DNA from: Polyangiaceae bacterium
Lineage (GTDB): Bacteria > Myxococcota_A > Polyangia > Polyangiales > Polyangiaceae
Length of the DNA: 64,000 bases
Direction: 5' to 3'
Assembly (NCBI GenBank): GCA_013361525.1
Contig: JABFXY010000006.1
Location: forward strand, 124,001 to 188,000
Every line of letters starts with the position of its first letter. Position 1 is the stretch's first letter. The position numbers were made by a program, and so were the translations under genes. Shown here piece by piece: positions 25,779 through 34,528 of this stretch. The notes below the pieces were generated by a model, which searched no databases, had not been told where the DNA came from, and worked only from the letters and a program-made list of their open reading frames with translations.

Positions 25779-26771
25779 CTACTTGGCGACGCCCGTCGCG
25801 AGCGAGGTCATCGCGAGCGCGGGAACGAGCCGACTGATGACTTCGGTGGTCGTCCAGAACCAGTCCGCCCCGACGTAGACCACGTCGCCGGGCGCGAGCT
25901 CGACGTCGTTGCCCTCGCCCCGGAAAAGCGCATTCAAGTTCGTGCGATAGACGTCGGGGGCCGAGAGCTTTCCGCGGATGACCCGAACGTCGCCGCCGTC
26001 TCCGGAGCGGGCAATCCCGCCTGCGAGCGCGACGGCGGTGGTGAGGCGCATGCCGCTGTGCCACGCGAACGCCTTCGGCTGGCCGACCTCGCCGAGCACC
26101 GTGATCATGCGGCCGCGCGCCGGCGGCACGTAGATGACGTCACCCGCGCGAACGCGGACGTTGTGATGGGTCTTGCCGCGCAGCGCCTCCCCGAGGCTCA
26201 CGGGCAGCGCGGAGCCCGTACGAACGATGCTCGCGCCGTCGAGATCCGCGAGATCGGCGAGCTCGCCGCTCGTGCCGTCCGTGCGCGGGCCGCCGGCGAG
26301 CGCCAAGACCTCCGCGAGGCGCATGTTCGGGCGAACCTGAATCGCGCCCGGCTTTTCGACGGCGCCGGTGATCGTCGCGACGTGGCCTGCCGCCTGCGTA
26401 ATCGTCACCACCACGCGCGCGAAGCGATCGAACCGCGCGATCGCAGCCTCGATTTTTGCCGACGCATCGCTCGTGGAGAGCCCTCCGACGGCGACCGGAC
26501 CGGCGAGCGGTACGTCCACGTTTCCTTCGTCGTCCACGACGAGATCCGGCGCATCCAGCGGCTCGACCGACACCGTGCGGACTCGAACGACGTCTCCAGG
26601 CAAAAGGACGAACGACTCGGGCGGATCGTTTTCGATTCCGGCGAGCTTCACCGATTCGCCGACGAACGGCGTCGACGGAGCCACCGGCGTATCCGGGAGC
26701 GACTGACACGAGACCGTCGCGACGACGGCGAGGAGCCAACCGAACCAAGGACGAGACGAACGAGCGCGCAT
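25779..26771 (-). CDS. Polysaccharide export outer-membrane lipoprotein (Wza-like)
   Basis: A 330-residue exporter. A short signal ends in a lipobox ATVSC (Cys about 22), followed by a Poly_export domain (LLPGDVVRVRTV, VDDEGNVDVPLAGPVAVGG) and two SLBB domains (ITGAVEKPGAIQVRP and VLGEVGQPKAFAWHSGMRL). A C-terminal hydrophobic helix (about 305-328) resembles the membrane-crossing helix of Wza. ATG 26771 is preferred over an in-frame TTG six codons upstream. It is divergent from the GT4 gene only 23 bases away, so both probably share one short promoter region. Confidence 0.87.
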   Translation of the reverse strand: MRARSSRPWFGWLLAVVATVSCQSLPDTPVAPSTPFVGESVKLAGIENDPPESFVLLPGDVVRVRTVSVEPLDAPDLVVDDEGNVDVPLAGPVAVGGLSTSDASAKIEAAIARFDRFARVVVTITQAAGHVATITGAVEKPGAIQVRPNMRLAEVLALAGGPRTDGTSGELADLADLDGASIVRTGSALPVSLGEALRGKTHHNVRVRAGDVIYVPPARGRMITVLGEVGQPKAFAWHSGMRLTTAVALAGGIARSGDGGDVRVIRGKLSAPDVYRTNLNALFRGEGNDVELAPGDVVYVGADWFWTTTEVISRLVPALAMTSLATGVAK

Positions 26772-26794
26772 GCGAGGAGCGGTTAGCAACCGAC

Positions 26795-28015
26795 ATGCCC
26801 TCGAGCGGCGGCGGCACGGCGAGTGCTTTACACCGTGCCGTGCGACTCCTTCTGCTGTCGAACCTCTATCCCCCCGACGTGCTCGGCGGCTACGAGCTGC
26901 TCGCGCGCGACGTCACCGACCACCTTCGCGCACGCGGCCACGACGTGCACGTCCTCACCTCCGGTCCTGCGCGTTCGGACGACCCGAGCTACGTACATCG
27001 GAGCCTCGAGCTCGCGAGCCCGTTCGACCAGCCGGCGTCGCTCGACCGCCTTCGACATGCGCGCATGGCGCGACAGCATCGCGACGCGAGCCGCTCCGTC
27101 GCCAAGCTCGGGTTCGACGGCGCGGTCGTGATGTCGCTGCGAAGGCTCGGCTTCCACGCGGTCCGTCCGCTGCAGGAGGCGGGTCTGCGCCCCGTTTACT
27201 GTTTCAACGACGACTGGCTGCTCTCGCTCCGACCTTACGAGGCAGCGTCGCCGGCCGTGCGCCTCGCGTGGCGCATGCTCGAGCGCGGACCGCTCGCGAG
27301 CAGAACCTGGTCCGACATTCGGATCGATCACGCGGTCTACGTGAGCCGATCGATCCGCGACGCCCTCGTGAACGCGGGCGCGCCCGTACCGCCCGGCGTC
27401 GTGTGTTTCCAGGGTGTCGATCGAAAGCTCTTCTGGAAACGCCCCGCGACGCCCACCGCCTCGCCGCTCAAGCTTCTCTACGCCGGGCGCATCCACCCGA
27501 CGAAAGGATGCGACATCGCGATCCGCGCGCTCGGGCGACTCGCGCGAGCGGGGTTTGCAGCGACGCTCACCTTGGCAGGCACCGGCAGCGCCGAAGAGCT
27601 CGATCGACTTCGCGGCGTCGCACGAGACGAGCAAGTGGAAGCGCTGGTCACGTTCGCGGGCTTCGTCGAGCGCACGAAGCTCGGCGACGTCTACCGCGCC
27701 CACGACGTCTTTCTCTTTCCCTCGATTTGGGAGGAGCCCGCCGGTCTCACCTACCTCGAAGCGATGGCGTGCGGGGTCCCCGTCGTTGCGCTCGCTCGAG
27801 GTGGCGCGAAGGAGCTGCTCGTCGATCGCGACAACTGTCGCGTCGTCGACGGCGACGAGACGATGGCTTCTGCGATTCGCGAGCTCGCCGGCGATACGGC
27901 GCTCGTCGAGCGCATCGTCGATGGAGGCGTGAGGACGGTCGAACGGCGAGCGAGCCTCGACCGGTACGTCGAGACCATCGAAAACGCAGTGATCCAAGCA
28001 AGGAAAGCAGCATGA
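26795..28015 (+). CDS. Glycosyltransferase family 4 (GT-B)
   Basis: A 406-residue GT4 enzyme: LLLSNLYPPDVLGGYELLARDV at the N-terminus, LYAGRIHPTKGCDIAIRAL and the E-x7-E motif EPAGLTYLEAMACGVPVVA in the C-terminal domain. ATG 26795 gives a short leader; GTG 26840 (VRLLLLSNLY) is an alternative that leaves more room for a promoter shared with the divergent exporter gene. It begins the second rightward polysaccharide operon and overlaps the STAS gene by 4 bases. Confidence 0.86.
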   Translation: MPSSGGGTASALHRAVRLLLLSNLYPPDVLGGYELLARDVTDHLRARGHDVHVLTSGPARSDDPSYVHRSLELASPFDQPASLDRLRHARMARQHRDASRSVAKLGFDGAVVMSLRRLGFHAVRPLQEAGLRPVYCFNDDWLLSLRPYEAASPAVRLAWRMLERGPLASRTWSDIRIDHAVYVSRSIRDALVNAGAPVPPGVVCFQGVDRKLFWKRPATPTASPLKLLYAGRIHPTKGCDIAIRALGRLARAGFAATLTLAGTGSAEELDRLRGVARDEQVEALVTFAGFVERTKLGDVYRAHDVFLFPSIWEEPAGLTYLEAMACGVPVVALARGGAKELLVDRDNCRVVDGDETMASAIRELAGDTALVERIVDGGVRTVERRASLDRYVETIENAVIQARKAA

Positions 28016-28374
28016 ACGAGGGCTACGTGACCACGACGGACGGCGACGGAATGAACCCGATACACATCATCAACGTGCGGGCGAAGCGGCTCGATGCCAT
28101 GGCGCTGAGCGCGCTCATCGCGGAGGTCGAGCCGATGCTCGCCGACGGGCACGGTCCGCTCGCGCTGGTCCTCGACGAGGTCGAATACATCGATTCGCTC
28201 GGGCTTTCGGTGCTGATTTCGCTCAAACGCAAATGCCGCGACCGTAAGCTCGTGCTCGTCGGGATGCGGGGTTTCGTCGCGACGATCGCGCGGGTGACAC
28301 ACCTCGCGGAGATCTTCGACATCTTTCCGGATCTTGCGAGCGCAGAGCGCGTCCTCGCGAGCAACGCCTCTTGA
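28012..28374 (+). CDS. STAS-domain protein inside the polysaccharide operon
   Basis: A 120-residue protein consisting of one STAS domain (about 17-115) with the phosphorylatable Ser in EYIDSLGLSVLISLKRK. It resembles anti-sigma antagonists (RsbV/SpoIIAA). The start is in an ATGA overlap with the glycosyltransferase gene, so it is made together with assembly enzymes. The matching ATPase (32398) lies about 4 kb downstream in the same operon, separated by Wzz-like, priming transferase and LbH genes. No phosphatase is encoded between them; the receiver-phosphatase at 11315 is a candidate. Confidence 0.85.
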   Translation: MNEGYVTTTDGDGMNPIHIINVRAKRLDAMALSALIAEVEPMLADGHGPLALVLDEVEYIDSLGLSVLISLKRKCRDRKLVLVGMRGFVATIARVTHLAEIFDIFPDLASAERVLASNAS

Positions 28375-28413
28375 GCTTTGGCCCGAACGTGCCGCTCGTT
28401 TGGCCGGGACGCG

Positions 28414-30282
28414 ATGTCCCCGCCACGAGCAGCCATGTTCCAACTCGACAACGACACCGCTGAGCCGCGAACGACGACGGCGAGCGCCGCTCGACCCGGC
28501 AGGGCGGTGGACGTCCACCGGCTGGCCGTCGCGCTGAAGCGCGGATCGCGGGTCATCGCGCTGTCGATGCTCGCGGCGGGCGTCCTCGGCTACGCCGTCG
28601 CGAAGACGGCGTCGCCGGTCGAATACGAGTCGCGAGCCACCATCGTCTGGGAGCCCGACGAAGGCGAGCAGGTCGATCGCCAGCGCGCGATGAAGACGCT
28701 CGTCGACTCGGTGAAAATCCCCTCGGTTCTCGCGCGGGTCCGCCAGCGGCTCGACATGCCGCTCACCCTCGATCAGGTGAGCCGGCGCATCGACGTGGTC
28801 AACACGCCACAGTCGAACGTGCTCGTGATCGCGGCGGTCTCCTCCGACGCCGACGAGGCGCAGAACATCGCGCAAGCGGCCCTCGACAGCCTCCTCGAAG
28901 AGCGCACCGAGCTCGCCACCAAGCGCGCGAAGGAAGCGCTCGCCCGCGTCGAAGGCGACTTGCCTCGCGCCCGAGAAGCCGCCGATCGCGCACGCAGTGA
29001 GCTCGCGACGTTTCGTCGCGAGAGTGGCTTGCTCGATGCATCGAGCCAGACGCAAGCGGGCATCCAACAAGCGTCTCGGCTCAAAGAAGAGGCGGACATC
29101 GCGTTCGCCGAAGCTGAAGGGCAGCGCGTCCGCTCGGAGATCCTTCGAGAGGCGGCGAAACGCCAGCAAGAGCGCACGATTCTCTCCGAGCGCGCCGTGC
29201 TGCCGGAGAACGTGAAGCTCGCCGAGACGCGTGCCGAGCGCTCGAGCCTCGAAGCGGAGCTGTCTTCCGAGCACCCGAAGGTCGCTGCCCTGCGCGCGGC
29301 CGAGAAGTCGCTCGGCGGCGTTGCACACGAGACCAACACCGGCGCGACCGCCGAACGCACCCTCGGTCGAAACCCGCTGTGGGACTCGGTCCAGGACGGC
29401 CTCGTCAAATCGACCGCCGAAGAAGGTGCGCAGCGTACACGGGAGACCGCATTTCGCCGGATGGCGCAATCGACGACCGACGAGGTCCTCCGGCTCGGCG
29501 AGCTCGACGGACGCGCGGCGAGCCTCGCGACGCAGCTCAGCGTCTCGGACAAGCGCCTCCACGATCTCGAGACCTCACACGCAACGCTCGTCGACGGCGT
29601 GACCGCCGCCGGCCCCGGGCTGCGCGTCTTGGTACCGGCTGATCGGCCGAGCCAACCGTCGCGCTCGCTCAAGAAGATCATCGTCGTCGCTTCACCGATC
29701 CTCGCGGGCTTCGTTGCTCTTCTCGGGATCCTGGTTCGTGCCCTCTGGGGTCTGCGAGCGCACACCGCGAGCGAAATCGCATTCTGGTCGGGCCTGCCGG
29801 TCGCGGCCTCGTCCTCGTGGCCCTCCGCTCGCGAGCACGTCGCCGAGCTCTGCGCCGACTTGCGCGCGACCTGGCCGGCAGGAGTGAGCCCCGTGCGGAT
29901 GGCGCCGGTCTCGACGCTGGAAGCCGCGCACGTCGCCAAGCTCGCCCGACGGCTCGATCGAAACATCGCGCTCGAGCGCAAAACGCGGCGCCGCGGGCTC
30001 GTCGTGCCGGCGGTGCACGGCCTCCTCGACGGGCACCCAGCCGCACGCCGCGAGCTCCGCGCCGCGGACCGAAACCTCCTCGTCGTGCGCGCCGGCGCCC
30101 ATTCCATCCTCGATCTGCTTCGCCTGCGCACCATCGCTTCGGACGGCGCCCGCGTCGCGCTCGTCGTCATCGACGTCCGACCCGAGCTCGACCGCGGCCT
30201 CGCCGACGTGGGCGACGCAACGACCTTTTGGAAAGACGACCGCGCACCGCGGCCCCTCACGAACCTTGGAGAACAACCGTGA
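28414..30282 (+). CDS. Wzz/GumC-like chain-length protein with a degenerate, P-loop-less C-terminal domain
   Basis: A 622-residue inner-membrane protein. Membrane helices near 45-65 and 420-445 flank a long periplasmic coiled-coil region rich in Glu/Arg/Ala, the Wzz/GumC architecture that controls chain length and contacts the Wza-like exporter. The cytoplasmic C-terminal ~175 residues occupy the place of a BY-kinase domain but show no Walker A, A' or B motif and no Tyr-rich tail. ATG 28414 (weak GGGA) is chosen; ATG 28435 and a TTG at 28378 are alternatives. A separate kinase would have to be encoded elsewhere. Confidence 0.8.
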   Translation: MSPPRAAMFQLDNDTAEPRTTTASAARPGRAVDVHRLAVALKRGSRVIALSMLAAGVLGYAVAKTASPVEYESRATIVWEPDEGEQVDRQRAMKTLVDSVKIPSVLARVRQRLDMPLTLDQVSRRIDVVNTPQSNVLVIAAVSSDADEAQNIAQAALDSLLEERTELATKRAKEALARVEGDLPRAREAADRARSELATFRRESGLLDASSQTQAGIQQASRLKEEADIAFAEAEGQRVRSEILREAAKRQQERTILSERAVLPENVKLAETRAERSSLEAELSSEHPKVAALRAAEKSLGGVAHETNTGATAERTLGRNPLWDSVQDGLVKSTAEEGAQRTRETAFRRMAQSTTDEVLRLGELDGRAASLATQLSVSDKRLHDLETSHATLVDGVTAAGPGLRVLVPADRPSQPSRSLKKIIVVASPILAGFVALLGILVRALWGLRAHTASEIAFWSGLPVAASSSWPSAREHVAELCADLRATWPAGVSPVRMAPVSTLEAAHVAKLARRLDRNIALERKTRRRGLVVPAVHGLLDGHPAARRELRAADRNLLVVRAGAHSILDLLRLRTIASDGARVALVVIDVRPELDRGLADVGDATTFWKDDRAPRPLTNLGEQP

Positions 30283-31010
30283 TCCCTCCGGCCATCGAAC
30301 GGCGAATGAACATGTTGCCCCCTGCCCTGCGAGGCGCACGACCGCGTCGTGCGGCGGAGCTGCGACGCTTCGCCCTGCGTCTGATCGTGCGGTGGATGAA
30401 CGCGGGGCCCGCCGTGCGCCGCGTCGTGGACGTGGTCGGCGCCGGCTTCGGCATGTTGTTCATTTTCCCGGTGCTGCTCGGCGCAGCCATTGCAATCAAA
30501 GCGACGAGCCGCGGTCCGGTCCTGTTTCGCCAGGAACGAATCGGCAAGAACGGACGCCGTTTCCACATGTTGAAGCTGCGCACGATGCGCACGGACGCCG
30601 AGGCGTTGAAGACCACCCTCGCACAGGCCCACGGCGCACAAGCGACCGGCGGGCTCCGCTTCAAGATGAAGCGCGACCCGCGTATCACGCGCGTCGGCGC
30701 GGTCCTTCGAAAGCTGAGCATCGACGAGCTGCCCCAGCTCTGGAACGTCGTTCGGGGCGACATGACCCTCGTCGGTCCCCGCCCGGCAATCTGGCGTGAG
30801 GTGTCGCTATACGATCCGCGCGCGCTCCGCCGTCTCGAGGTCCCGCAGGGGCTGACCTGTCTTTGGCAGATCGGCGGCCGCAGCGACTTGACCTTCGACG
30901 AACAGGTCAGTTTGGACATCGAATACATCGACCGCGTCAAACCGCTCGACGAGCTCAAAATCGTCGCTCGAACGGTGCCCGCGGTCATCAAAGGAAAAGG
31001 CGCTTACTGA
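30279..31010 (+). CDS. Priming sugar transferase (polyprenyl-phosphate glycosyl-1-phosphate transferase)
   Basis: A 243-residue member of the WbaP/PglC-type bacterial sugar transferase family. One membrane segment (about 50-73) is followed by the catalytic domain: FRQERIGKNGRRFHMLKLRTM, RITRVGAVLRKLSIDELPQ, LWNVVRGDMTLVGPRP and WQIGGRSDLTFDEQVSLD. It lacks the extra N-terminal membrane domain of full-length WbaP. It would start repeat-unit synthesis by moving a sugar-phosphate onto undecaprenyl phosphate. GTG 30279 overlaps the Wzz-like stop by 4 bases. Confidence 0.9.
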   Translation: MIPPAIERRMNMLPPALRGARPRRAAELRRFALRLIVRWMNAGPAVRRVVDVVGAGFGMLFIFPVLLGAAIAIKATSRGPVLFRQERIGKNGRRFHMLKLRTMRTDAEALKTTLAQAHGAQATGGLRFKMKRDPRITRVGAVLRKLSIDELPQLWNVVRGDMTLVGPRPAIWREVSLYDPRALRRLEVPQGLTCLWQIGGRSDLTFDEQVSLDIEYIDRVKPLDELKIVARTVPAVIKGKGAY

Positions 31011-31024
31011 GCGCGAGGACAGCC

Positions 31025-32401
31025 ATGTTGGGACTCATCGTTCGAGGCTCTCGTCACACCTCCACGGCTTCCGCGCCGATTGCCGGTCAGCCACTCCTCA
31101 TTCGCCAATTGCACTATTTGCGAATGCTCGGCGCAACCCGCATGGTCGTCGAGTACAGCGCCGATGCGACGCTCGACGAAGTAACCGCGTGGATGCGCGA
31201 CGAGGCGCTCACCGCGAGCGTCGTGCTCGTCCCGACCGTGAAGCCGATTGGCGCCCACAACCTCGCGTTGCACGCCGGAATCAGCCTCGATACGGCGGTC
31301 GTGGCGCTCCCGGAGGACGTGCTCGCCGACGTGGATCTGCGCGAGCGGATTGCCCTGCTCGAAACGGGCGCCCCCGTCTCGCTCGCACTCCCCTCCCCAA
31401 TTGCCGAGCTCGAAGGCGCGAGCTTGCGAATCGCGAAGCGCATCGCAGACCTCTCGTTGTCGACGAACCGGAACGAGGCATCGTCCGATCCGGCCAATGG
31501 CTGGGCCGCAACCATTACCAACCTCTCGGGCGCGATGGCGATCGGCACGGCGCTCCTCGAAAATCGATTGCCAAGGAACGATAAGCTCCTGTGGCCGATT
31601 CAGGTCCACGCCGCCGAGACGAAACCCGGCGTCTTCCTCGCGCGAGGGGCTCGAATCGAAGAAGGCGCGATCGTGCACGCTCCCGTATTTCTCGGTCCCG
31701 GCGCCCGTATTCGCGCAGGGGCCGAGGTCGGCCCACGCGCCTACATCGGAGAGGCCTCCGTGATCGAGCGCGGCGCGACCGTGCGAGACGCTGTGGTATT
31801 CGACGACACCGTCGTCGGAGAAGGCATTTGTCTCGAGCACATCGCGGCGAACGCCCGAGGGCTCGTCGATCTCGACACCCACGAGCAATTCGATGTCGAC
31901 GATCCGGCGCTCCTCGCGCAACGAAACGCGACCTACCGCATCTCGATCACCGCGCGCCTCACGGCCCTCGTGCTCGCGTTCGCCCTCGCGGCGCCCGCAT
32001 TCGCGGACCGGCTCTTCTTCTGTCGAAGCGCGCGGCCTTTCGAACGGGCTCGGATCCGCGTTCGCAACCACTCGACAGCCGTGTTCGTCGCTGCGACCGG
32101 CGCAAAGCTTTTCGACTTCTGGCTTCGTCTCGTCGACGTCGTCGCCGCGCGGCGTGCCCTCGTCGGCGTGCGCGCCGGCGCCGTGCGCGACGGCAGTAAA
32201 TCGGCCAGCGGCCTCGAGCTCGACGCGAGCGCCGCAATGCCCGGTGCGCTGCTCGTCGACGCCGCGCTCGCCCCACTCGACGCGACGGAGGCGGACCGCC
32301 TGCGCGCCCGCGCTTGGTACGGCATCGCGAAGAGCCCACGTACCGATATGACGCTCGTCGCTCGCTCGATGCGGCGCGAGCAGGCCGCGGTAGTGCCATG
32401 A
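31025..32401 (+). CDS. Sugar-nucleotidyltransferase-like protein with left-handed beta-helix, degenerate active site
   Basis: A 458-residue protein. The N-terminal domain (about 1-190) resembles GlmU/ManC-type nucleotidyltransferases (PIAGQPLLIRQLHYLRMLGATRMVV), but the signature G-x-G-T-R loop is absent: the protein begins MLGLIVRGSRHTSTA. Hexapeptide-like turns follow (about 205-280: GARIEEGAIVHAPVFLGPG, GAEVGPRAYIGEASVI), then a hydrophobic segment (about 310-330) and a C-terminal region I cannot place with certainty. It is probably a structural or regulatory relative, not an active pyrophosphorylase. It lies 14 bases after the priming transferase. Confidence 0.6.
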   Translation: MLGLIVRGSRHTSTASAPIAGQPLLIRQLHYLRMLGATRMVVEYSADATLDEVTAWMRDEALTASVVLVPTVKPIGAHNLALHAGISLDTAVVALPEDVLADVDLRERIALLETGAPVSLALPSPIAELEGASLRIAKRIADLSLSTNRNEASSDPANGWAATITNLSGAMAIGTALLENRLPRNDKLLWPIQVHAAETKPGVFLARGARIEEGAIVHAPVFLGPGARIRAGAEVGPRAYIGEASVIERGATVRDAVVFDDTVVGEGICLEHIAANARGLVDLDTHEQFDVDDPALLAQRNATYRISITARLTALVLAFALAAPAFADRLFFCRSARPFERARIRVRNHSTAVFVAATGAKLFDFWLRLVDVVAARRALVGVRAGAVRDGSKSASGLELDASAAMPGALLVDAALAPLDATEADRLRARAWYGIAKSPRTDMTLVARSMRREQAAVVP

Positions 32402-32832
32402 GAGCTGTCTTTTCGCTCGCTGCAAGGCCGAGCGCCGTCTACGCGTACGCGCTGCAGGTTGCGGAGCAGCTCCCCCCGCGGCTTCGCCTGCGTAAGGTGG
32501 AGGTGGGCGTCGGCGAGGCCCTGTCGAACGCGATCATCCACGGCGCGCTGGGCATCGAGTCGCGCGATGGAATGACCATCGCCGAATACATCCAGCGCAT
32601 CGGCGACGGTGAACAGCGCTACGGAACGACGCGGTCGATTACCGTCTCGATCGAGACGCACCCCGGGGGAAACGCGACCATTACAGTCGAGGACCCCGGC
32701 ACCGGCTACGACACGTCGCGCACGTCGGTCGTCCCCGGCCGTGGCCTCGACATCATGCGCCGATGTTTCTCGTTCGTCCGTGTTGAGCACGGCGGGAAAC
32801 GTGTCGTTTTAGGGGTGGGAGCGCTGTCATGA
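32398..32832 (+). CDS. Anti-sigma-factor-type HATPase inside the polysaccharide operon
   Basis: A 144-residue RsbW/SpoIIAB-like ATPase: N box VGEALSNAIIHGALG, DPGTGYD, and GRGLDIMRRCF. An insert after the N box (about 50-75, SRDGMTIAEYIQRIGDGEQR) distinguishes it from the protein at 12490. It should phosphorylate a STAS partner, most simply the product of 28012. It overlaps both neighbours by 4 bases, so its dosage is tied to polysaccharide enzymes. The target it sequesters is unknown and need not be a sigma factor. Confidence 0.83.
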   Translation: MRAVFSLAARPSAVYAYALQVAEQLPPRLRLRKVEVGVGEALSNAIIHGALGIESRDGMTIAEYIQRIGDGEQRYGTTRSITVSIETHPGGNATITVEDPGTGYDTSRTSVVPGRGLDIMRRCFSFVRVEHGGKRVVLGVGALS

Positions 32833-33371
32833 AGCGAAATTGGCATAAAGCCGCGCGAGCGCTGTCGTCGCTCGCGAAAGACTACGGCCGGGTCGTCGAT
32901 GCCGCCGAGCGAGGAGGCGCGCGCCGGCCTCGGGTGAGCGCCCTCGGTGACGCATCGGTTTGGGCGCTCGGCGGCATGCGTGTCGCCACCGCGCTGCGCG
33001 CCGTCACCGGCAGCTCCTTCGGGCTGAACCACGCATTGCGCATCGTCTTCCATATCGACGCTTGGTCGGACGATATCGGCGGAGGTCTGCGCCTACCACA
33101 CCCCTTCGGAATCGTGATCGGCGAAGGCGCTCGCATCGAAGAGGGCTGTACTTTGATGCACAACGTGACGCTCCAGCGAGGGCGAGGGACGCACATCGAG
33201 CGGGGCGCGGTGATCGGCACGGGTGCCGTGATCCTCGGCGGCTCGCGGGTGGGCGAGCAGGCCCTCGTCGGCGCCAACAGCGTCGTTCGGGGCGAAATCC
33301 CGGCGCGCATGGTCGCCGTCGGCGCCCCGGCGCGCGCCGTCCGGGCCGCGACCCACGAGGAGCTTTCATGA
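32829..33371 (+). CDS. Left-handed beta-helix acyltransferase (serine acetyltransferase-like)
   Basis: A 180-residue hexapeptide-repeat protein: HIDAWSDDIGGGLRLPHPFGIVIGEGARIEEGCTLMHNVTL followed by imperfect hexapeptides and GSRVGEQALVGANSVVRGEIPARMVAVGAPAR, the pattern of CysE/WcaB-type O-acetyltransferases. In this setting O-acetylation of a sugar in the polysaccharide is more likely than cysteine biosynthesis, since the N-terminal helical domain of CysE is short or missing. Confidence 0.8.
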   Translation: MKRNWHKAARALSSLAKDYGRVVDAAERGGARRPRVSALGDASVWALGGMRVATALRAVTGSSFGLNHALRIVFHIDAWSDDIGGGLRLPHPFGIVIGEGARIEEGCTLMHNVTLQRGRGTHIERGAVIGTGAVILGGSRVGEQALVGANSVVRGEIPARMVAVGAPARAVRAATHEELS

Positions 33372-34528
33372 AAATCGCCGTCGCATTGGGAGGGACCGAT
33401 CATGGTCGCTCCGGGATCGGGGTCTACGTCCGATCGATCCTGCCGCACCTCGCCGCGCGGGCGGCGGACCGCGGTGACGACATCGTCGTGGTGGGCACGC
33501 GTCGCGATATCGAGGCGGTCGAAGCACATTCCTCGGCGGCCGTGGTGCTGCCCGATCGTTGGGACAGCCCCGCTGCGAGCGCTGCGTTGTATCTGTCCGG
33601 CTCCGTCGCCGACGCAGCCAAAGCGGCAGGCGCAGATGTGCTGCTTCTGCCAGCCGCGAACCGACGCGCCTGCCTGCGCGCAGCGGTTCCGACCGTAGCG
33701 GTCGTGCACGACCTCGCGCAGCTCCACGTCACCAAAAAGTACGACGCGCTTCGAATGGCGTATCTCCGTCACGTCGTCCTCCGGGCTTTGCCTCAATCCG
33801 ACGTGCTCGTTGCAATCAGCGGCGCGACGCGCAACGACCTCTCGCGCTCGCTGCGCATCCCGTCCTCGCATGTTCGGGTTGTTCCGAATGGCGTCGATCT
33901 GGCTCGGTTTCGGCCGGTCGACGAAGCCGCCGAATGCCTTTCGGAGGTGCGCGCCCGTCACCGACTCGAGCGTCCGTTTCTTCTTTATCTCGCGCGCCTC
34001 GAGCACCCGGGAAAGAACCATTTGCGCCTGCTCGAAGCATTCTCACAAAGCGGTCTATCGAATCGATACACACTGGCGCTCGCGGGCGCCGATTGGGGTG
34101 CAGAAGGAATCATTCGCGACAAGGTGCGCGAGCTCGACCTCGGGTCATCCGTCGCGCGCCTCGGATTCGTCCCCGACGACGACGTCGCTCCGCTCATCGG
34201 CGCGAGCGCGGCGGTCCTGATGGTCGGCCTCTGCGAAGGTTTCGGGTTGCCCGCGCTCGAAGCGCTCGCGATGGGCGTCCCGGTCGTCGCGAGCAACACC
34301 GGCGCATTGCCGGAGGTCGCCGGCCCGCTCGCTGCATATTGTGACCCGCACGACGTTTCCTCGATTTCGCGCGCGCTCCAATCCGCATCCACGAATGCGG
34401 ACGTCCGGCGACGCGCCGCTGACGAAGGACCGAAATGGGCTTCGACGCGAGGCTGGTCGGAGACCGCGCGCGGCCTTCACGACGCGTGCATGGTTGCGTG
34501 TTGCAAAGACCAAGCGAGGGCGGCGTGA
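33368..34528 (+). CDS. Glycosyltransferase family 4 (GT-B)
   Basis: A 386-residue GT4 enzyme of the mannosyltransferase-like type: SGIGVYVRSILPHLA, VVHDLAQLHVTKKYD, VRVVPNGVDLARF, LYLARLEHPGKNHLRLLEAF and the E-x7-E motif EGFGLPALEALAMGVPVVA. ATGA overlap with the acetyltransferase-like gene before it, GTGA overlap with the WecG-like gene after it. Confidence 0.88.
   Translation: MKIAVALGGTDHGRSGIGVYVRSILPHLAARAADRGDDIVVVGTRRDIEAVEAHSSAAVVLPDRWDSPAASAALYLSGSVADAAKAAGADVLLLPAANRRACLRAAVPTVAVVHDLAQLHVTKKYDALRMAYLRHVVLRALPQSDVLVAISGATRNDLSRSLRIPSSHVRVVPNGVDLARFRPVDEAAECLSEVRARHRLERPFLLYLARLEHPGKNHLRLLEAFSQSGLSNRYTLALAGADWGAEGIIRDKVRELDLGSSVARLGFVPDDDVAPLIGASAAVLMVGLCEGFGLPALEALAMGVPVVASNTGALPEVAGPLAAYCDPHDVSSISRALQSASTNADVRRRAADEGPKWASTRGWSETARGLHDACMVACCKDQARAA

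Noticed and set aside
24706..25878. 390-codon plus-strand ORF
   Set aside because: Antisense to the Wzy-like membrane protein; His/Arg/Asp-rich translation is the usual mirror of hydrophobic codons.
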